A stretch of DNA of 64,000 nucleotides, from contig CALUMU010000002.1 in assembly GCA_944321825.1 (NCBI GenBank), forward strand, positions 186,001 through 250,000, given 5' to 3'. A program made the translations under genes and the position numbers. This DNA comes from Candidatus Amulumruptor caecigallinarius. Its GTDB lineage: Bacteria > Bacteroidota > Bacteroidia > Bacteroidales > Muribaculaceae. The notes under the pieces were generated by a model. The model worked only from the letters and a program-made list of their open reading frames with translations. It ran no database searches and was not told the origin of the DNA. Positions 18,153-27,143 of this stretch are shown in pieces; within the stretch, counting starts at the first letter, position 1, and each line of letters starts with the position of its first letter.

Positions 18153-19052
18153 ATGAAAAAGATTTTTTCTAAAGAATTTATCATCGGCATCTGCGTCATC
18201 CTGACAGCAGTGATACTCTACGTAGGCATCGAATTTCTCAAAGGTGCCAATCTCTTCAAATCCACCAACTACTATTATGCCACCTTCACAAACGTCGAAG
18301 GCCTTGCCGAATCGGCCCCGGTCAACCTCAACGGCTTCAAGGTCGGCCTCGTCCGTGAAATCAGCTATGAATATGACAACCCCGGTCATGTCAAGGTGAA
18401 AATGGATCTCGACAAAAACCTGCGGCTTCCTGTAGGCTCCAAAGCCATCATGGCATCCAGCTTGCTCGGCACAGGCACCATAACCCTACAGCTTGCAGAC
18501 GCAAAAGAATATTACCCCAAAGGCCACAATCTTGAAGGAGTCAACCCCAAAGGCATGATGGAAAGCATCTCCAACGAGGTGCTGCCCACCATCACCGACA
18601 TGATACCCAAAATCGACTCCCTGCTCGTGGCTGTCAACGACATAGTGACCGATCCGGCACTGACTTCGTCAATCAACCGCCTCGACCGCGTCATGGCCAA
18701 TTTAGAGACTTCAACCGCCAAGCTCTCATCCACCATGTCGTCGCTCTCGCCCGTCGTAGGCAATGTACACACCATTACCGACAACCTGTCAACGGTATCG
18801 ACCGACCTCACCCAGGTGACAGGCAAGATAAACGCCCTACCCATCGACAGCACCTTCAACAACATACACGCCATCACAGGCGATGTGGCCCGCGCCACCG
18901 CGCAGCTCAACAATCCTGGCAGCTCGCTGGGACAGCTCCTGTATTCCGACGGCCTGTACAACAACCTCAACCACTCCGTACAGTCGCTCGACTCTCTGCT
19001 CACTGATGTCAAGAAAAACCCCAAACGCTACATCAGCATCAAGCTCCTCTGA
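18153..19052 (+). CDS. mlaD: MlaD/MCE-domain lipid-transport protein
   Basis: 299 residues: an N-terminal membrane anchor (IIGICVILTAVILYVGIEFL), one MCE domain (about 35-115) with YYYATFTNVEGLAESAPV and VNLNGFKVGLVREI, then a long helical, Ser/Thr/Leu-rich tail (about 140-290) likely to form the hexameric stalk. MCE proteins carry phospholipids between outer and inner membrane with an ABC transporter. The transporter genes are not in this window. The start codon is 16 bases after a MITE-like element, so its expression may depend on read-through or on the element. Confidence 0.9.
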   Translation: MKKIFSKEFIIGICVILTAVILYVGIEFLKGANLFKSTNYYYATFTNVEGLAESAPVNLNGFKVGLVREISYEYDNPGHVKVKMDLDKNLRLPVGSKAIMASSLLGTGTITLQLADAKEYYPKGHNLEGVNPKGMMESISNEVLPTITDMIPKIDSLLVAVNDIVTDPALTSSINRLDRVMANLETSTAKLSSTMSSLSPVVGNVHTITDNLSTVSTDLTQVTGKINALPIDSTFNNIHAITGDVARATAQLNNPGSSLGQLLYSDGLYNNLNHSVQSLDSLLTDVKKNPKRYISIKLL

Positions 19053-19097
19053 CGGTTAGGACTGCCACAAAGCCTTATTTGGACCAAGTTCAGATAA

Positions 19098-19150
19098 GGC
19101 GTAACATGTGGATTTAACATTTCGGCGCGTTTTTCTTTTCCCTCGGCTGT
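19098..19150. repeat. Possible degraded relative of the copy-1 element interior
   Basis: GGATTTAACATTT followed by a CGG and T-rich stretch resembles internal parts of the element at 17944-18136 (TTAACATTTCG is shared exactly). No terminal repeats remain. The rest of the 366-base gap between mlaD and dnaA holds only the hairpin at 19300. Confidence 0.3.
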
Positions 19151-19299
19151 TTCTGACTGCAAAACAGTAGAGATATATCCCTCGGCATCGCCACATAAAG
19201 CCGGCATCTCTCTGAAAACATGGCAGTTACGCATTTACGCCCATAACAGTCGCATAACCGGCTGTCTTTCAGTATAGTTGCATCAGCTTTATAAAATCC

Positions 19300-19336
19300 A
19301 AAAAAAATGATGATTTGTTTTCATCATTTTTTTTTT
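19300..19336 (+). terminator. AT-rich hairpin with T tract upstream of dnaA
   Basis: Arms of 14 bases (A-run plus TGATGA, and TCATCA plus T-run) around TTTGTTT. The run of ten T on the plus side suits termination of mlaD transcripts, and the A-run gives the same in the other direction. Confidence 0.6.
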
Positions 19337-19418
19337 GAATTTTGCATTGAGTGATTTCCCCGCCTGCCATATCATCCCTACGAAACAAAGGCGAGTATCC
19401 GTATCACTTTTCAACCCA

Positions 19419-20816
19419 ATGGAACCATCAAAACACACCGAACTCTGGGATAAATGTCTCCAGATATTAAAAGACAATCTACCCCCGGAACAATTTGACA
19501 CCTGGTTTAGCCCTGTGACATCAATGAGCTACGTGGATGACGCGCTCACCATTGATGTGCCCTCGCCTTTCTTTGTCGAGCAGATAGAGGAACGCTTCTA
19601 CCGCATCCTCAAGGCTACCCTTGTCAAGGTATATGGTCCCAAGATAAAGCTGTTCTACCACTACGACCAGGTCAGCCACCAGCCAGAGACCGGCGTGACC
19701 ATGCGCAGCGAAAACCCCAACCCGGCAATCGGCCTGCGCAAAGCCCCCCCGGTGCCTGTCAGCCCGTTCCAGCCCCAGCAGCTGCCCGACATAGACTCGC
19801 AGCTCAATCCGCGCTACACGTTTGAGAACTACTGCACGAGCGCGAGCAACCAGGTGGCATACTCCATAGGAGAGGCCATCGCTATGAATCCGAAGCTCAA
19901 GACCTTCAACCCCCTATTCATATTCGGACCCACCGGTGTCGGCAAGACCCACCTCATACAGGCCATAGGCATCCGCATCAAGGAGCAGAATCCACGGACA
20001 CGTGTGCTCTACATCACATCGCGCCTCTTCGAGAGCCAATACACCACGGCGGTCAAACGTGGCAAAATCAACGACTTCATCAACTTCTACCAGAGCATCG
20101 ATGTCCTCATCATCGACGACATACAGGATCTGATGGGCAAGAGCGCCACGCAGAACACTTTCTTCCACATCTTCAACCATCTCCACCAGAATCAGAAGCA
20201 GCTGATACTATCCAGTGACTGCCGCCCCTCGGAAATGGAAGGCATGGAAGCGCGTCTGCTGTCACGATTCAAGTGGGGCATGACCACAGAGCTCGAAAAG
20301 CCCGACTTGAAGCTCCGCCGCGACGTACTCCTGAAGAAATCCGAAAATGACGGTCTGCAGATACCCGACGATGTCCTCGACTTCATTGCCGGAAACGTGA
20401 CCGAGAGCATCCGCGACCTTGACGGCATCATCTCCTCGCTTATAGGCCATGCAGCCATACTCAACCGCCCCATCACCATCGACCTCGCCCGCCGGGTTGT
20501 GGCCAACGCGGTCAAAATCCACCGCCGCCAGATCAATTTCGAGATGATAACCCAGCATGTCAGCACATACTTCAACATCGATGTCGACAGCATCTTCACC
20601 AAATCGCGCAAACGCGAAGTCAGCGATGCCCGGCAGATGATTATGTTCCTTGCCAAGAAGCACGCCAACATGCCGCTCAAAGCCATAGGGACGCGTCTGT
20701 CACGCACACATGCCACCGTGCTCTACGCATGCCGCAACATCGAAGAACGCCTTCCCCTCGAAAAGACCCTGCAAGAGTCTGTCACAGCCATAGAGTCGAT
20801 GCTGATGCAGCCATAA
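19419..20816 (+). CDS. dnaA: Chromosomal replication initiator protein DnaA
   Basis: 465 residues with all four DnaA domains: an N-terminal DnaB-contact domain (LWDKCLQILKDNLPPEQFDTWF), a short variable linker, the AAA+ domain with Walker A GPTGVGKTHL near residue 170 and Walker B VLIIDDIQ near 230, and the DNA-binding domain with LSRTHATVLYACRNIEE. It opens the origin. The frame is open to 19335, but the ATG at 19419 (MEPSKHTELWDKC) fits the family. No cluster of TTATCCACA boxes is visible beside it, so oriC is probably elsewhere, as in other Bacteroidetes. Confidence 0.96.
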   Translation: MEPSKHTELWDKCLQILKDNLPPEQFDTWFSPVTSMSYVDDALTIDVPSPFFVEQIEERFYRILKATLVKVYGPKIKLFYHYDQVSHQPETGVTMRSENPNPAIGLRKAPPVPVSPFQPQQLPDIDSQLNPRYTFENYCTSASNQVAYSIGEAIAMNPKLKTFNPLFIFGPTGVGKTHLIQAIGIRIKEQNPRTRVLYITSRLFESQYTTAVKRGKINDFINFYQSIDVLIIDDIQDLMGKSATQNTFFHIFNHLHQNQKQLILSSDCRPSEMEGMEARLLSRFKWGMTTELEKPDLKLRRDVLLKKSENDGLQIPDDVLDFIAGNVTESIRDLDGIISSLIGHAAILNRPITIDLARRVVANAVKIHRRQINFEMITQHVSTYFNIDVDSIFTKSRKREVSDARQMIMFLAKKHANMPLKAIGTRLSRTHATVLYACRNIEERLPLEKTLQESVTAIESMLMQP

Positions 20817-20829
20817 CCCACTCCTGAAT

Positions 20830-20877
20830 AAAAGCATAGGGGGCTTCGGTCGTTAAACCGAAGCCCCCTACGCTTTT
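20830..20877. terminator. Bidirectional terminator between dnaA and the metY-like gene
   Basis: 21-base arms with one mismatch (core GGGGGCTTCGGT), loop CGTTAA, flanked by AAAA on the left and TTTT on the right, between two convergent genes. Confidence 0.9.
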
Positions 20878-20887
20878 ACCTATGCCA

Positions 20888-22180
20888 TCACGCCTTATCC
20901 AATGCCTGTGACAGGTCGGCTATGATGTCGTCGATGTGTTCTATGCCGATTGACAGTCTGACAGTCGATTCGGTGATGTGTTGCTGCGCCAATTCCTCGG
21001 CCGACATCTGCGAGTGCGTGGTGGTTGCCGGATGTATCACTAAGCTCTTCACATCGGCTACGTTAGCCAACAGCGAGAATATCTCCAGACTGTCGATGAA
21101 CCGCCATGCAGCCTCGCGACCTCCACATATCTCAAAAGTAAAGATGCTGCCGCCTCCTTGCGGGAAATAGCGGTCGTACAGTCCATGGTCGGGATGCTCA
21201 GGCAGCGACGGGTGGTTGACCTTCGCAACCTTGGGATGCCTGTTCAGAAAATCGACCACTTCGAGCGCATTGCTCACATGACGCTCCACACGCAGCGACA
21301 GTGTCTCAAGCCCCTGCAAGAGCATAAACACATTGAGAGGCGAGATAGCCGCACCCGTATCACGCAGCAGCACCGCACGTATGCGTGTCACAAATGCCGC
21401 CGCCCCGGCGACATCGGCAAACACAGCCCCATGATAGCTCGGATCAGGAGCGGCAAGAGTCGGATACTTCCCTGTTTCGGCTTTCCAGTCAAACCGTCCT
21501 CCGTCCACTATCACACCTCCAAGGCTCGTACCGTGCCCTCCGATGAATTTTGTAGCCGAATGTATCACGATGTCCGCACCATGCTCTATAGGGCGTATCA
21601 GATACGGCGTGCCGAACGTATTGTCAACAATCAAAGGCACTCCGTGGCGGTGGGCGACATCCGCCACCCTATCTATATCAAGCACCTCGCTGTTTGGATT
21701 GCCGAACGTCTCTGCATAAACGGCCTTGGTGCGAGGAGTAATGGCCCGTTCAAGTGCATCGATGTCGTTGACATCTATGATTGTATATCCGATACCCTGC
21801 GCAGCCAGCGTGTGGGTAATCAGGTTATACGTGCCTCCATACAGATTGTCGGCAGCAACAACATGGTCGCCCGGAGCAAGGATATTCTGCAACGCATATG
21901 TCGCCGCAGCAGCCCCTGAAGCCACGGCAAGGGCGGCAACCCCACCCTCCAGAGCGGCGACACGGGCCTCGAACACATCCTGCGTCGGATTGGTCAGCCT
22001 TCCGTAGATATTGCCGGGGTCTTTGAGGGCAAACCTGTCAGCCGCATGTTGGCTGTCATTAAAAACGTATGATGCAGTCTGGTATATGGGTACAGCCCTT
22101 GCCCCCGTTGCCGGGTCTGGTCGTTCCTGACCTACGTGGAGCTGCAGTGTCTCGAAATGTAGCTTGTCTGTTGTCTTCAT
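20888..22180 (-). CDS. metY: O-acetylhomoserine sulfhydrylase-type PLP enzyme
   Basis: 430 residues of the Cys/Met metabolism PLP family, with the MetY-type length. Marks: YGRLTNPTQDVFEARVAALE, SGAAAATYALQN, the PLP lysine in HSATKFIGGHGTS, and SIGIEHIDDI near the C-terminus. The enzyme class makes homocysteine (or methionine) from O-acetylhomoserine and sulfide. Methionine gamma-lyase or cystathionine enzymes are possible but usually about 390 residues. The start MKTTDKLHFETL at 22180 is chosen; the upstream frame runs into a repeat element. A divergent Lrp-type gene at 22430 may control it. Confidence 0.88.
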   Translation of the reverse strand: MKTTDKLHFETLQLHVGQERPDPATGARAVPIYQTASYVFNDSQHAADRFALKDPGNIYGRLTNPTQDVFEARVAALEGGVAALAVASGAAAATYALQNILAPGDHVVAADNLYGGTYNLITHTLAAQGIGYTIIDVNDIDALERAITPRTKAVYAETFGNPNSEVLDIDRVADVAHRHGVPLIVDNTFGTPYLIRPIEHGADIVIHSATKFIGGHGTSLGGVIVDGGRFDWKAETGKYPTLAAPDPSYHGAVFADVAGAAAFVTRIRAVLLRDTGAAISPLNVFMLLQGLETLSLRVERHVSNALEVVDFLNRHPKVAKVNHPSLPEHPDHGLYDRYFPQGGGSIFTFEICGGREAAWRFIDSLEIFSLLANVADVKSLVIHPATTTHSQMSAEELAQQHITESTVRLSIGIEHIDDIIADLSQALDKA

Positions 22181-22197
22181 AATCTTTGTCTTTTTTA

Positions 22198-22280
22198 GAA
22201 CTGATTTAAACTTATTGCAAATTAACAACGTGTTGCATCAGTTCTGGATTTAACATTTTGAAATAGGTTTAAATCAGTTC
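22198..22280. mobile_element. MITE-like element, copy 2 (83 bp), in the metY leader
   Basis: Terminal repeats of 24 bp (22198-22221 and 22257-22280) with two mismatches, starting GAACTGATTTAAAC. Flanks are TTA on both sides (22195-22197, 22281-22283). Its right 46 bases match copy 1 at 18091-18136 almost exactly, while the middle is about 110 bp shorter. It lies between the -7 box at 22300 and the start codon at 22180, so the RNA would carry it as a hairpin. Confidence 0.8.
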
Positions 22281-22299
22281 TTAAATCGCTTTTATGATG

Positions 22300-22307
22300 C
22301 AAAATTA
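22300..22307 (-). promoter_or_regulatory. -7 box for the metY-like gene
   Basis: TAATTTTG on the minus strand. Predicted transcripts would start near 22293 and carry a leader of about 110 bases that includes the whole copy-2 element. Confidence 0.55.
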
Positions 22308-22370
22308 TATCCCGATAAAATATTTTGTACATTATTACCATGCAAATGAGGCAAATTTGCTGAAAGTCAT

Positions 22371-22378
22371 TATCTTTG
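22371..22378 (+). promoter_or_regulatory. -7 box for the Lrp/AsnC gene
   Basis: TATCTTTG matches TAnnTTTG, 51 bases before the ATG at 22430. Confidence 0.6.
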
Positions 22379-22429
22379 TAGATTATATATCTACAGCAAC
22401 GCTTCCCACCCCTCAATCAACAGAAACGT

Positions 22430-22906
22430 ATGTCACCCATTGATAAACTCGACAAGACAGATTTGCAGATTCTGCGCCTCATGCAGCAGAATGCCCGGCT
22501 GACCATAAAGGAGCTGGGACAGGAGGTCAACCTGTCATCAACTCCCGTATATGAGCGGCTCAAACGGCTCGAACGTGACGGCTATATCAAAAAGTACGTA
22601 GCCCTGCTCGACGAGGAGAAACTTAACCAGGGCTTCATTGTTTTCTGCACCGTAAAGCTGCGGCAGGCTTCGCTCCAACGCGCACAGGAATTTGTCGACA
22701 CAATCCGACAAATTCCCCAGGTCACCGAATGTTACAACATCTCTGGACGTTACGACTACCTGATGAAGATACATGCCGCCAACATGAAAGATTACCAGCA
22801 GCTCATACTCAATGTGCTCGGCTCCATAGACAGCGTAGCCTCGTTAGAGAGCACTTTCGTCATGGACGAAGTGAAAAACGAAATCGGAGTGGCAATACAA
22901 ATCTAA
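22430..22906 (+). CDS. Lrp/AsnC-family transcriptional regulator
   Basis: 158 residues: an N-terminal HTH (DLQILRLMQQNARLTIKELG followed by VNLSSTPVYERLKRLE) and a C-terminal RAM ligand-binding domain (YNISGRYDYLMKIHAANM). Family members form octamers or similar rings and sense amino acids. It is divergent from the metY-like gene with about 250 bases between them, so control of methionine metabolism is a reasonable inference, not shown by a visible operator. Confidence 0.93.
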   Translation: MSPIDKLDKTDLQILRLMQQNARLTIKELGQEVNLSSTPVYERLKRLERDGYIKKYVALLDEEKLNQGFIVFCTVKLRQASLQRAQEFVDTIRQIPQVTECYNISGRYDYLMKIHAANMKDYQQLILNVLGSIDSVASLESTFVMDEVKNEIGVAIQI

Positions 22907-22925
22907 ATTATGCCGACGGATGTTA

Positions 22926-22951
22926 TTATTATGAAGAATGCTTCATAATAA
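22926..22951. terminator. Hairpin after the Lrp gene
   Basis: 11-bp perfect arms TTATTATGAAG/CTTCATAATAA around AATG, 19 bases after the stop codon. AT-rich and without a T tract, so only a weak terminator candidate. Confidence 0.4.
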
Positions 22952-23006
22952 CCCGCCTTTATAACTATAATCATCATAAGTGATTAAAAATCAAATACAT
23001 CACACT

Positions 23007-23717
23007 ATGAAAAATCGCCAGAACATAGCAGGTCCGCTGCTGATAGCCGTAGGACTGCTGGCATTAGGATTGGCTGTAAAAGCCGGTATCGACAATTTCT
23101 CACACCGCGACCGTGTCGTGACCGTGCGCGGCCTGTGCGAAAAAGACGTAGAAGCCAATCAGGTAGTATGGCCCATAGTAACCAAGGAGATGGGCAACGA
23201 CCTCCCGACCCTCTATGACCGCATACTGACTACCAACGAGAAGATAAAAACATTCCTTACGGCCAACGGCATCAGCCCCGACGAAATAGCGGTCAACCCT
23301 CCGAGGGTCGAGGACCGAAAAGCCAACGTGTATGACAACTCCACACTGATAACCGAACGCTACCGCGTGACCAATGTCATAGTAGTCACATCTTCAAAAG
23401 TCAAGCAGGTCAACGAACTCATCAAGAAGCAGACTGAGCTGATGAGGCAGGGCATAGCCGTGATGGCCGACAATTACGAATATCCCACCACCTACAGCTA
23501 CACAGCCCTCAACGACATCAAGCCTGAGATGATAACCGAAGCCACAAAAGCCGCTCGTGAGGCTGCCGACCGCTTCGCCGCCGACAGCGGAAGCCATCTC
23601 GGCAAAATCAAGACAGCTTCGCAGGGGCAGTTCTCCATAGTTGACCATGACCGCTACACCCCGTATATCAAGACCGTGAGGGTGGTCAATTCAATCACCT
23701 ACTATCTTGAAGACTAA
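23007..23717 (+). CDS. SIMPL-domain (DUF541) protein
   Basis: 236 residues with an N-terminal hydrophobic anchor or signal (IAGPLLIAVGLLALGLAVKAG) and a SIMPL domain: VVTVRGLCEKDVEANQVVW, PRVEDRKANVYDN, RYRVTNVIVVTSSKVKQVNEL and AREAADRFAADSGSHLGKI. SIMPL proteins are periplasmic or envelope proteins of unclear role. The ATG at 23007 is preferred over a GTG nine codons upstream. The lipid-kinase-like gene follows after 37 bases, so they probably form an operon. Confidence 0.85.
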   Translation: MKNRQNIAGPLLIAVGLLALGLAVKAGIDNFSHRDRVVTVRGLCEKDVEANQVVWPIVTKEMGNDLPTLYDRILTTNEKIKTFLTANGISPDEIAVNPPRVEDRKANVYDNSTLITERYRVTNVIVVTSSKVKQVNELIKKQTELMRQGIAVMADNYEYPTTYSYTALNDIKPEMITEATKAAREAADRFAADSGSHLGKIKTASQGQFSIVDHDRYTPYIKTVRVVNSITYYLED

Positions 23718-23754
23718 GAAGCTGTCGTCAACAGCTTCCAAGCGACATGAGTGC

Positions 23755-24780
23755 ATGAACGAATCCGCGCTACAGGCTCTCCTTATCATCAACCCCATAT
23801 CAGGCGTGTCAGGCAAGTCAGGTCTTGCCGAGCACGCCCTGTCGGCTCTCAGCCACACCGGGTGGGACATCGACGTAGCATATACCACATGCCACGGCGA
23901 TGCGACACGTCTGGCCCGCGAGGCCGTCGGGCGTGGATTCCATGCCGTACTCGCGGCAGGCGGCGACGGCACAGTCAACGAGACAGCAGCAGCCCTGTGC
24001 AATTCCTCCACACGCCTCGGCATAATCCCCTGCGGGTCGGGCAACGGCTTGGCACGGCATCTCGGCATACCTGTCGACATCGACGATGCATTAGCCATTA
24101 TCGGCAGAGGCAAATACATAGTATGCGACTATGCTTCGGTCAATGAGATGCCGTTTTTCTGCACATTCGGCGTAGGCTTCGATGCCGAGGTGAGCTGGCG
24201 GTTCGCCAAGCAGCGCCGCAGGGGTAAACTCAGCTATATCCGCAGCACCATCGCCGAATACATACGCTACCGCCCCCAGAACTACACGATCCGCGCCAAC
24301 GGCACCATCGTGACCGACAAAGCTTTTTTGGTGGCAGTATGCAACGCCTCGCAATACGGCAACAATGCCTACATCGCACCACACGCATCGCTTACCGACG
24401 GACTGCTTGATGTCACGATAATCCACAGCGGCTCGGCTCTAAGCACCATGGTAGCCGGAGCCGACCTGATGACGGGACTGATTGACAAGAACGCCATCAT
24501 CGACACGTTCCGCGCCGACAGCCTTGTCATCGAACGAGCCGCCGACGGTCCTGCCCATATCGACGGCGAGCCGATACACATCGACAATGTCATGGATATA
24601 AAGTGCCACCATGCCTCACTGAGCATATTTACCCCGGATGAGCACGAACACCGCCCATTCTACCCGATAGTCACTCCAATGGCCGATGCCATCAAGGACA
24701 TGGGTCTTAGCATTAGGCATCTGTTTCCATCAAGCTTCCATTCAGCATTGCACCATGGACATAAACCGCATAAAAAATAA
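23755..24780 (+). CDS. Diacylglycerol-kinase/sphingosine-kinase-like lipid kinase
   Basis: 341 residues. The catalytic N-domain holds IINPISGVSGKSG, the nucleotide motif AAGGDGTVNE and IPCGSGNGLARHLGI; the C-domain has DGLLDVTIIHSG and a HIDGEPI segment. These fit the YegS/BmrU/LCB5 lipid-kinase family; in Bacteroidetes such enzymes may act on diacylglycerol or sphingoid bases. A TTG start at 23707 would overlap the SIMPL gene, so ATG 23755 is preferred. Its last 26 bases overlap the start of the helicase gene in another frame. Confidence 0.88.
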   Translation: MNESALQALLIINPISGVSGKSGLAEHALSALSHTGWDIDVAYTTCHGDATRLAREAVGRGFHAVLAAGGDGTVNETAAALCNSSTRLGIIPCGSGNGLARHLGIPVDIDDALAIIGRGKYIVCDYASVNEMPFFCTFGVGFDAEVSWRFAKQRRRGKLSYIRSTIAEYIRYRPQNYTIRANGTIVTDKAFLVAVCNASQYGNNAYIAPHASLTDGLLDVTIIHSGSALSTMVAGADLMTGLIDKNAIIDTFRADSLVIERAADGPAHIDGEPIHIDNVMDIKCHHASLSIFTPDEHEHRPFYPIVTPMADAIKDMGLSIRHLFPSSFHSALHHGHKPHKK

Positions 24781-26098
24781 CATCAGCCGCCGTCTCGGCA
24801 TCGATGAGCTTAACGGGCTGCAGACCTACATGGCCTCGCACCTGTCGCAGCCGTTCACCATGCTGCTCGCCCCGACAGGTTCGGGCAAGACGCTCGGCTT
24901 CGCGATACCCGTGCTTGCCAAGCTCCAAAAACCCGGACACGGCGTACAGGCGTTGGTCATAGTGCCGTCACGCGAACTCGCATTGCAGATTTTTGAAGTC
25001 GTCCGTCCTATAGCCGAGGGCTACAAAGTGTCGGTATTCTACGGAGGCCACGACATGCGCCAAGAGACCAATTCGCTTTCCGCCTTGCCCGACATCCTCA
25101 TAGCCACTCCAGGCCGTCTGCTCGACCACATCCAACGCGGCCAGCTTGCACTCGACAGCGTCACCACCCTCGTCCTCGACGAATGGGACAAGACCCTGCA
25201 GCTCGGATTCGAGAAAGAGATGAAAAAGATACTGCGCCAGCTGCGTCCCGCGCCCCGCCATGTCATACTCACCTCGGCCACTTCGGCCATAGACATCCCT
25301 GCATACCTCCCTGCCGGCGGCAAACCAACGATAGCCGATTTCTCAAACCATGGCGACGACCTTACCGGCAACGCCGGCTCACGAGTAGACATAGTGGAAG
25401 TGCCGTCGGCAAGCGTCGACAAGCTACAGACCCTCATTGACCTGCTCGAAGCCCGCCCTGGCGAAAGCGCCATGGTATTCGTCAACCACCGTGAGAGCGC
25501 CGACCGGGTGGTCAACGCGCTAAAGAAAGCCGGCATCCCTGCCGGACTGTACCACGGCAACCTCGACCAGCAGCAACGGCAGATTGCATTAGAAATGATG
25601 ACCAACGGCACCACGCCGGTACTTGTCACCACCGACCTCGGAGCCCGCGGCCTTGACATCGCTGGTGTCAAGAACGTAATCCACTACCACATCCCTCCCA
25701 CGCAAGATGCCTGGACCCACCGCAACGGACGAACAGGACGCATGGGAGCCGACGGCACCGTATATGTAATCACCTCGGAGCATGACACCGTGCCGCCCTA
25801 CATCGTTTACGACCGCAGTTATGTCCCCGATCCTTCGGGATGCGCCCCATGGACAGTCCGAAACGCCACGCTGTATTTCAACGCCGGCAAAAAAGACAAA
25901 ATATCACGTGGCGACATAGCCGGCTACCTCATACAGCGCGGCGGACTCGAAGCCTCAGAAGTAGGCCGCATCTGCGTCAGCGACAGATATGCCTTGGCCG
26001 CCGTACCGGCATCAAAGGCATTGCAGGTATTGGATGCCGTGCGTCCCCACAAGCTGAAAAATAGGCGCGTGCTTGTATCAGTGGTTGAAAATACCTAA
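24755..26098 (+). CDS. DEAD-box-type RNA helicase with DEWD motif II
   Basis: 447 residues with the two RecA-like domains. Seen: Walker A APTGSGKT (39-46), PSRELA (Ia), ATPGRLLDHIQRG (Ib), motif II DEWD (142-145), TSATS (motif III), ARGLDIAG (V) and HRNGRTGRMG (VI). Tryptophan in place of alanine in motif II is unusual; the catalytic Asp-Glu and the last Asp remain, so ATPase activity is plausible. The C-terminal 90 residues end in a domain like the DbpA RNA-binding region. The start ATG at 24755 lies inside the end of the lipid-kinase gene. Confidence 0.88.
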   Translation: MDINRIKNNISRRLGIDELNGLQTYMASHLSQPFTMLLAPTGSGKTLGFAIPVLAKLQKPGHGVQALVIVPSRELALQIFEVVRPIAEGYKVSVFYGGHDMRQETNSLSALPDILIATPGRLLDHIQRGQLALDSVTTLVLDEWDKTLQLGFEKEMKKILRQLRPAPRHVILTSATSAIDIPAYLPAGGKPTIADFSNHGDDLTGNAGSRVDIVEVPSASVDKLQTLIDLLEARPGESAMVFVNHRESADRVVNALKKAGIPAGLYHGNLDQQQRQIALEMMTNGTTPVLVTTDLGARGLDIAGVKNVIHYHIPPTQDAWTHRNGRTGRMGADGTVYVITSEHDTVPPYIVYDRSYVPDPSGCAPWTVRNATLYFNAGKKDKISRGDIAGYLIQRGGLEASEVGRICVSDRYALAAVPASKALQVLDAVRPHKLKNRRVLVSVVENT

Positions 26099-26103
26099 AT
26101 TTG
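26073..26103 (+). promoter_or_regulatory. Bacteroides-type promoter for purC
   Basis: TTG at 26073-26075 and TAAATTTG at 26096-26103 with a 20-base spacer. It overlaps the 3' end of the helicase gene; the purC start is at 26172. Confidence 0.72.
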
Positions 26104-26171
26104 CAGCGGTCCGAGACACACCTCCCGGACGCTATAAAAGCATATAAATTGCATCAAACATATATATCACC

Positions 26172-27125
26172 ATGGCTACAACTCTGGTAACAACCGATTA
26201 CAACTTTCCCGGTCAGACAGCAGTATATCACGGCAAAGTACGCGATGTATACACCATCAACGACGACTATCTCGTAATGATAGCTACCGACCGTATCTCG
26301 GCATTTGACGTAATCCTCCCCAAAGGCATCCCTTACAAAGGGCAGGTACTCAATCAGATTGCCGCATATTTTCTCGATGCGTCGGCCTCTATCGTACCCA
26401 ACTGGAAAGTCGCCGTACCCGACCCCATGGTGACTGTAGGAGTCAAAGCCCAGTCATTTCCCGTAGAGATGATAATACGCGGCTACCTGACAGGTAGCGC
26501 ATGGCGCGAATACAAGGCCGGAGCCCGCGAGCTGTGCGGAGTGAAGCTGCCCGACGGCATGAAGGAAAACGAGCGGTTCCCCCACCCCATCATCACCCCC
26601 ACCACCAAGGCTGCCGAAGGCCACGACGAAAACATATCCCGCGAGGAAATCATAGCCCAGGGGCTTGTCAGCGAGGAGCACTACAAAGTCATGGAAGAGT
26701 ACACCTACAAACTCTTCGAACTCGGGACAAAGATGGCTGCCGAAAAAGGGTTGATTCTCGTCGACACCAAATACGAGTTCGGTCTGCGCGAAGGCAAAGT
26801 AATACTCATCGACGAGATACACACCCCCGACTCTTCGCGCTATTTCTACGCCGAGGGCTATCAGGACCGCTTCGAGAAAGGCGAACCACAGCGACAGCTA
26901 TCCAAGGAATTTGTGCGCCAGTGGCTCATAGACCATGACTTCATGGGTCGCGAAGGACAGCAGATGCCTCAGATGAGTCCCGAATTTGTCGAAAGCGTGT
27001 CGGCTCGCTATATAGAGCTTTACGAGCACATCACCGGGCAAGCCTTCGTAAAAGAGCCCGACAGCGACCTCAAGGCCCGCATCGCCACCAATGTAGTGGA
27101 CTGCATCCACAACATCTCCCTCTAA
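26172..27125 (+). CDS. purC: SAICAR synthase (phosphoribosylaminoimidazole-succinocarboxamide synthase)
   Basis: 317 residues, the longer form found in Bacteroidetes. Marks: [55 protein letters not shown] and [11 protein letters not shown] followed by [15 protein letters not shown]. It joins aspartate to CAIR in purine synthesis. It has its own promoter and is followed after 18 bases by menG, possibly in one transcript. Confidence 0.96.
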   Translation: MATTLVTTDYNFPGQTAVYHGKVRDVYTINDDYLVMIATDRISAFDVILPKGIPYKGQVLNQIAAYFLDASASIVPNWKVAVPDPMVTVGVKAQSFPVEMIIRGYLTGSAWREYKAGARELCGVKLPDGMKENERFPHPIITPTTKAAEGHDENISREEIIAQGLVSEEHYKVMEEYTYKLFELGTKMAAEKGLILVDTKYEFGLREGKVILIDEIHTPDSSRYFYAEGYQDRFEKGEPQRQLSKEFVRQWLIDHDFMGREGQQMPQMSPEFVESVSARYIELYEHITGQAFVKEPDSDLKARIATNVVDCIHNISL

Positions 27126-27143
27126 TCCACACTATACACATAA

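Noticed and set aside
19053..19418. Replication origin next to dnaA.
   Set aside because: No cluster of TTATCCACA-like boxes was found; only one weak match near 19105 and an AT-rich hairpin.
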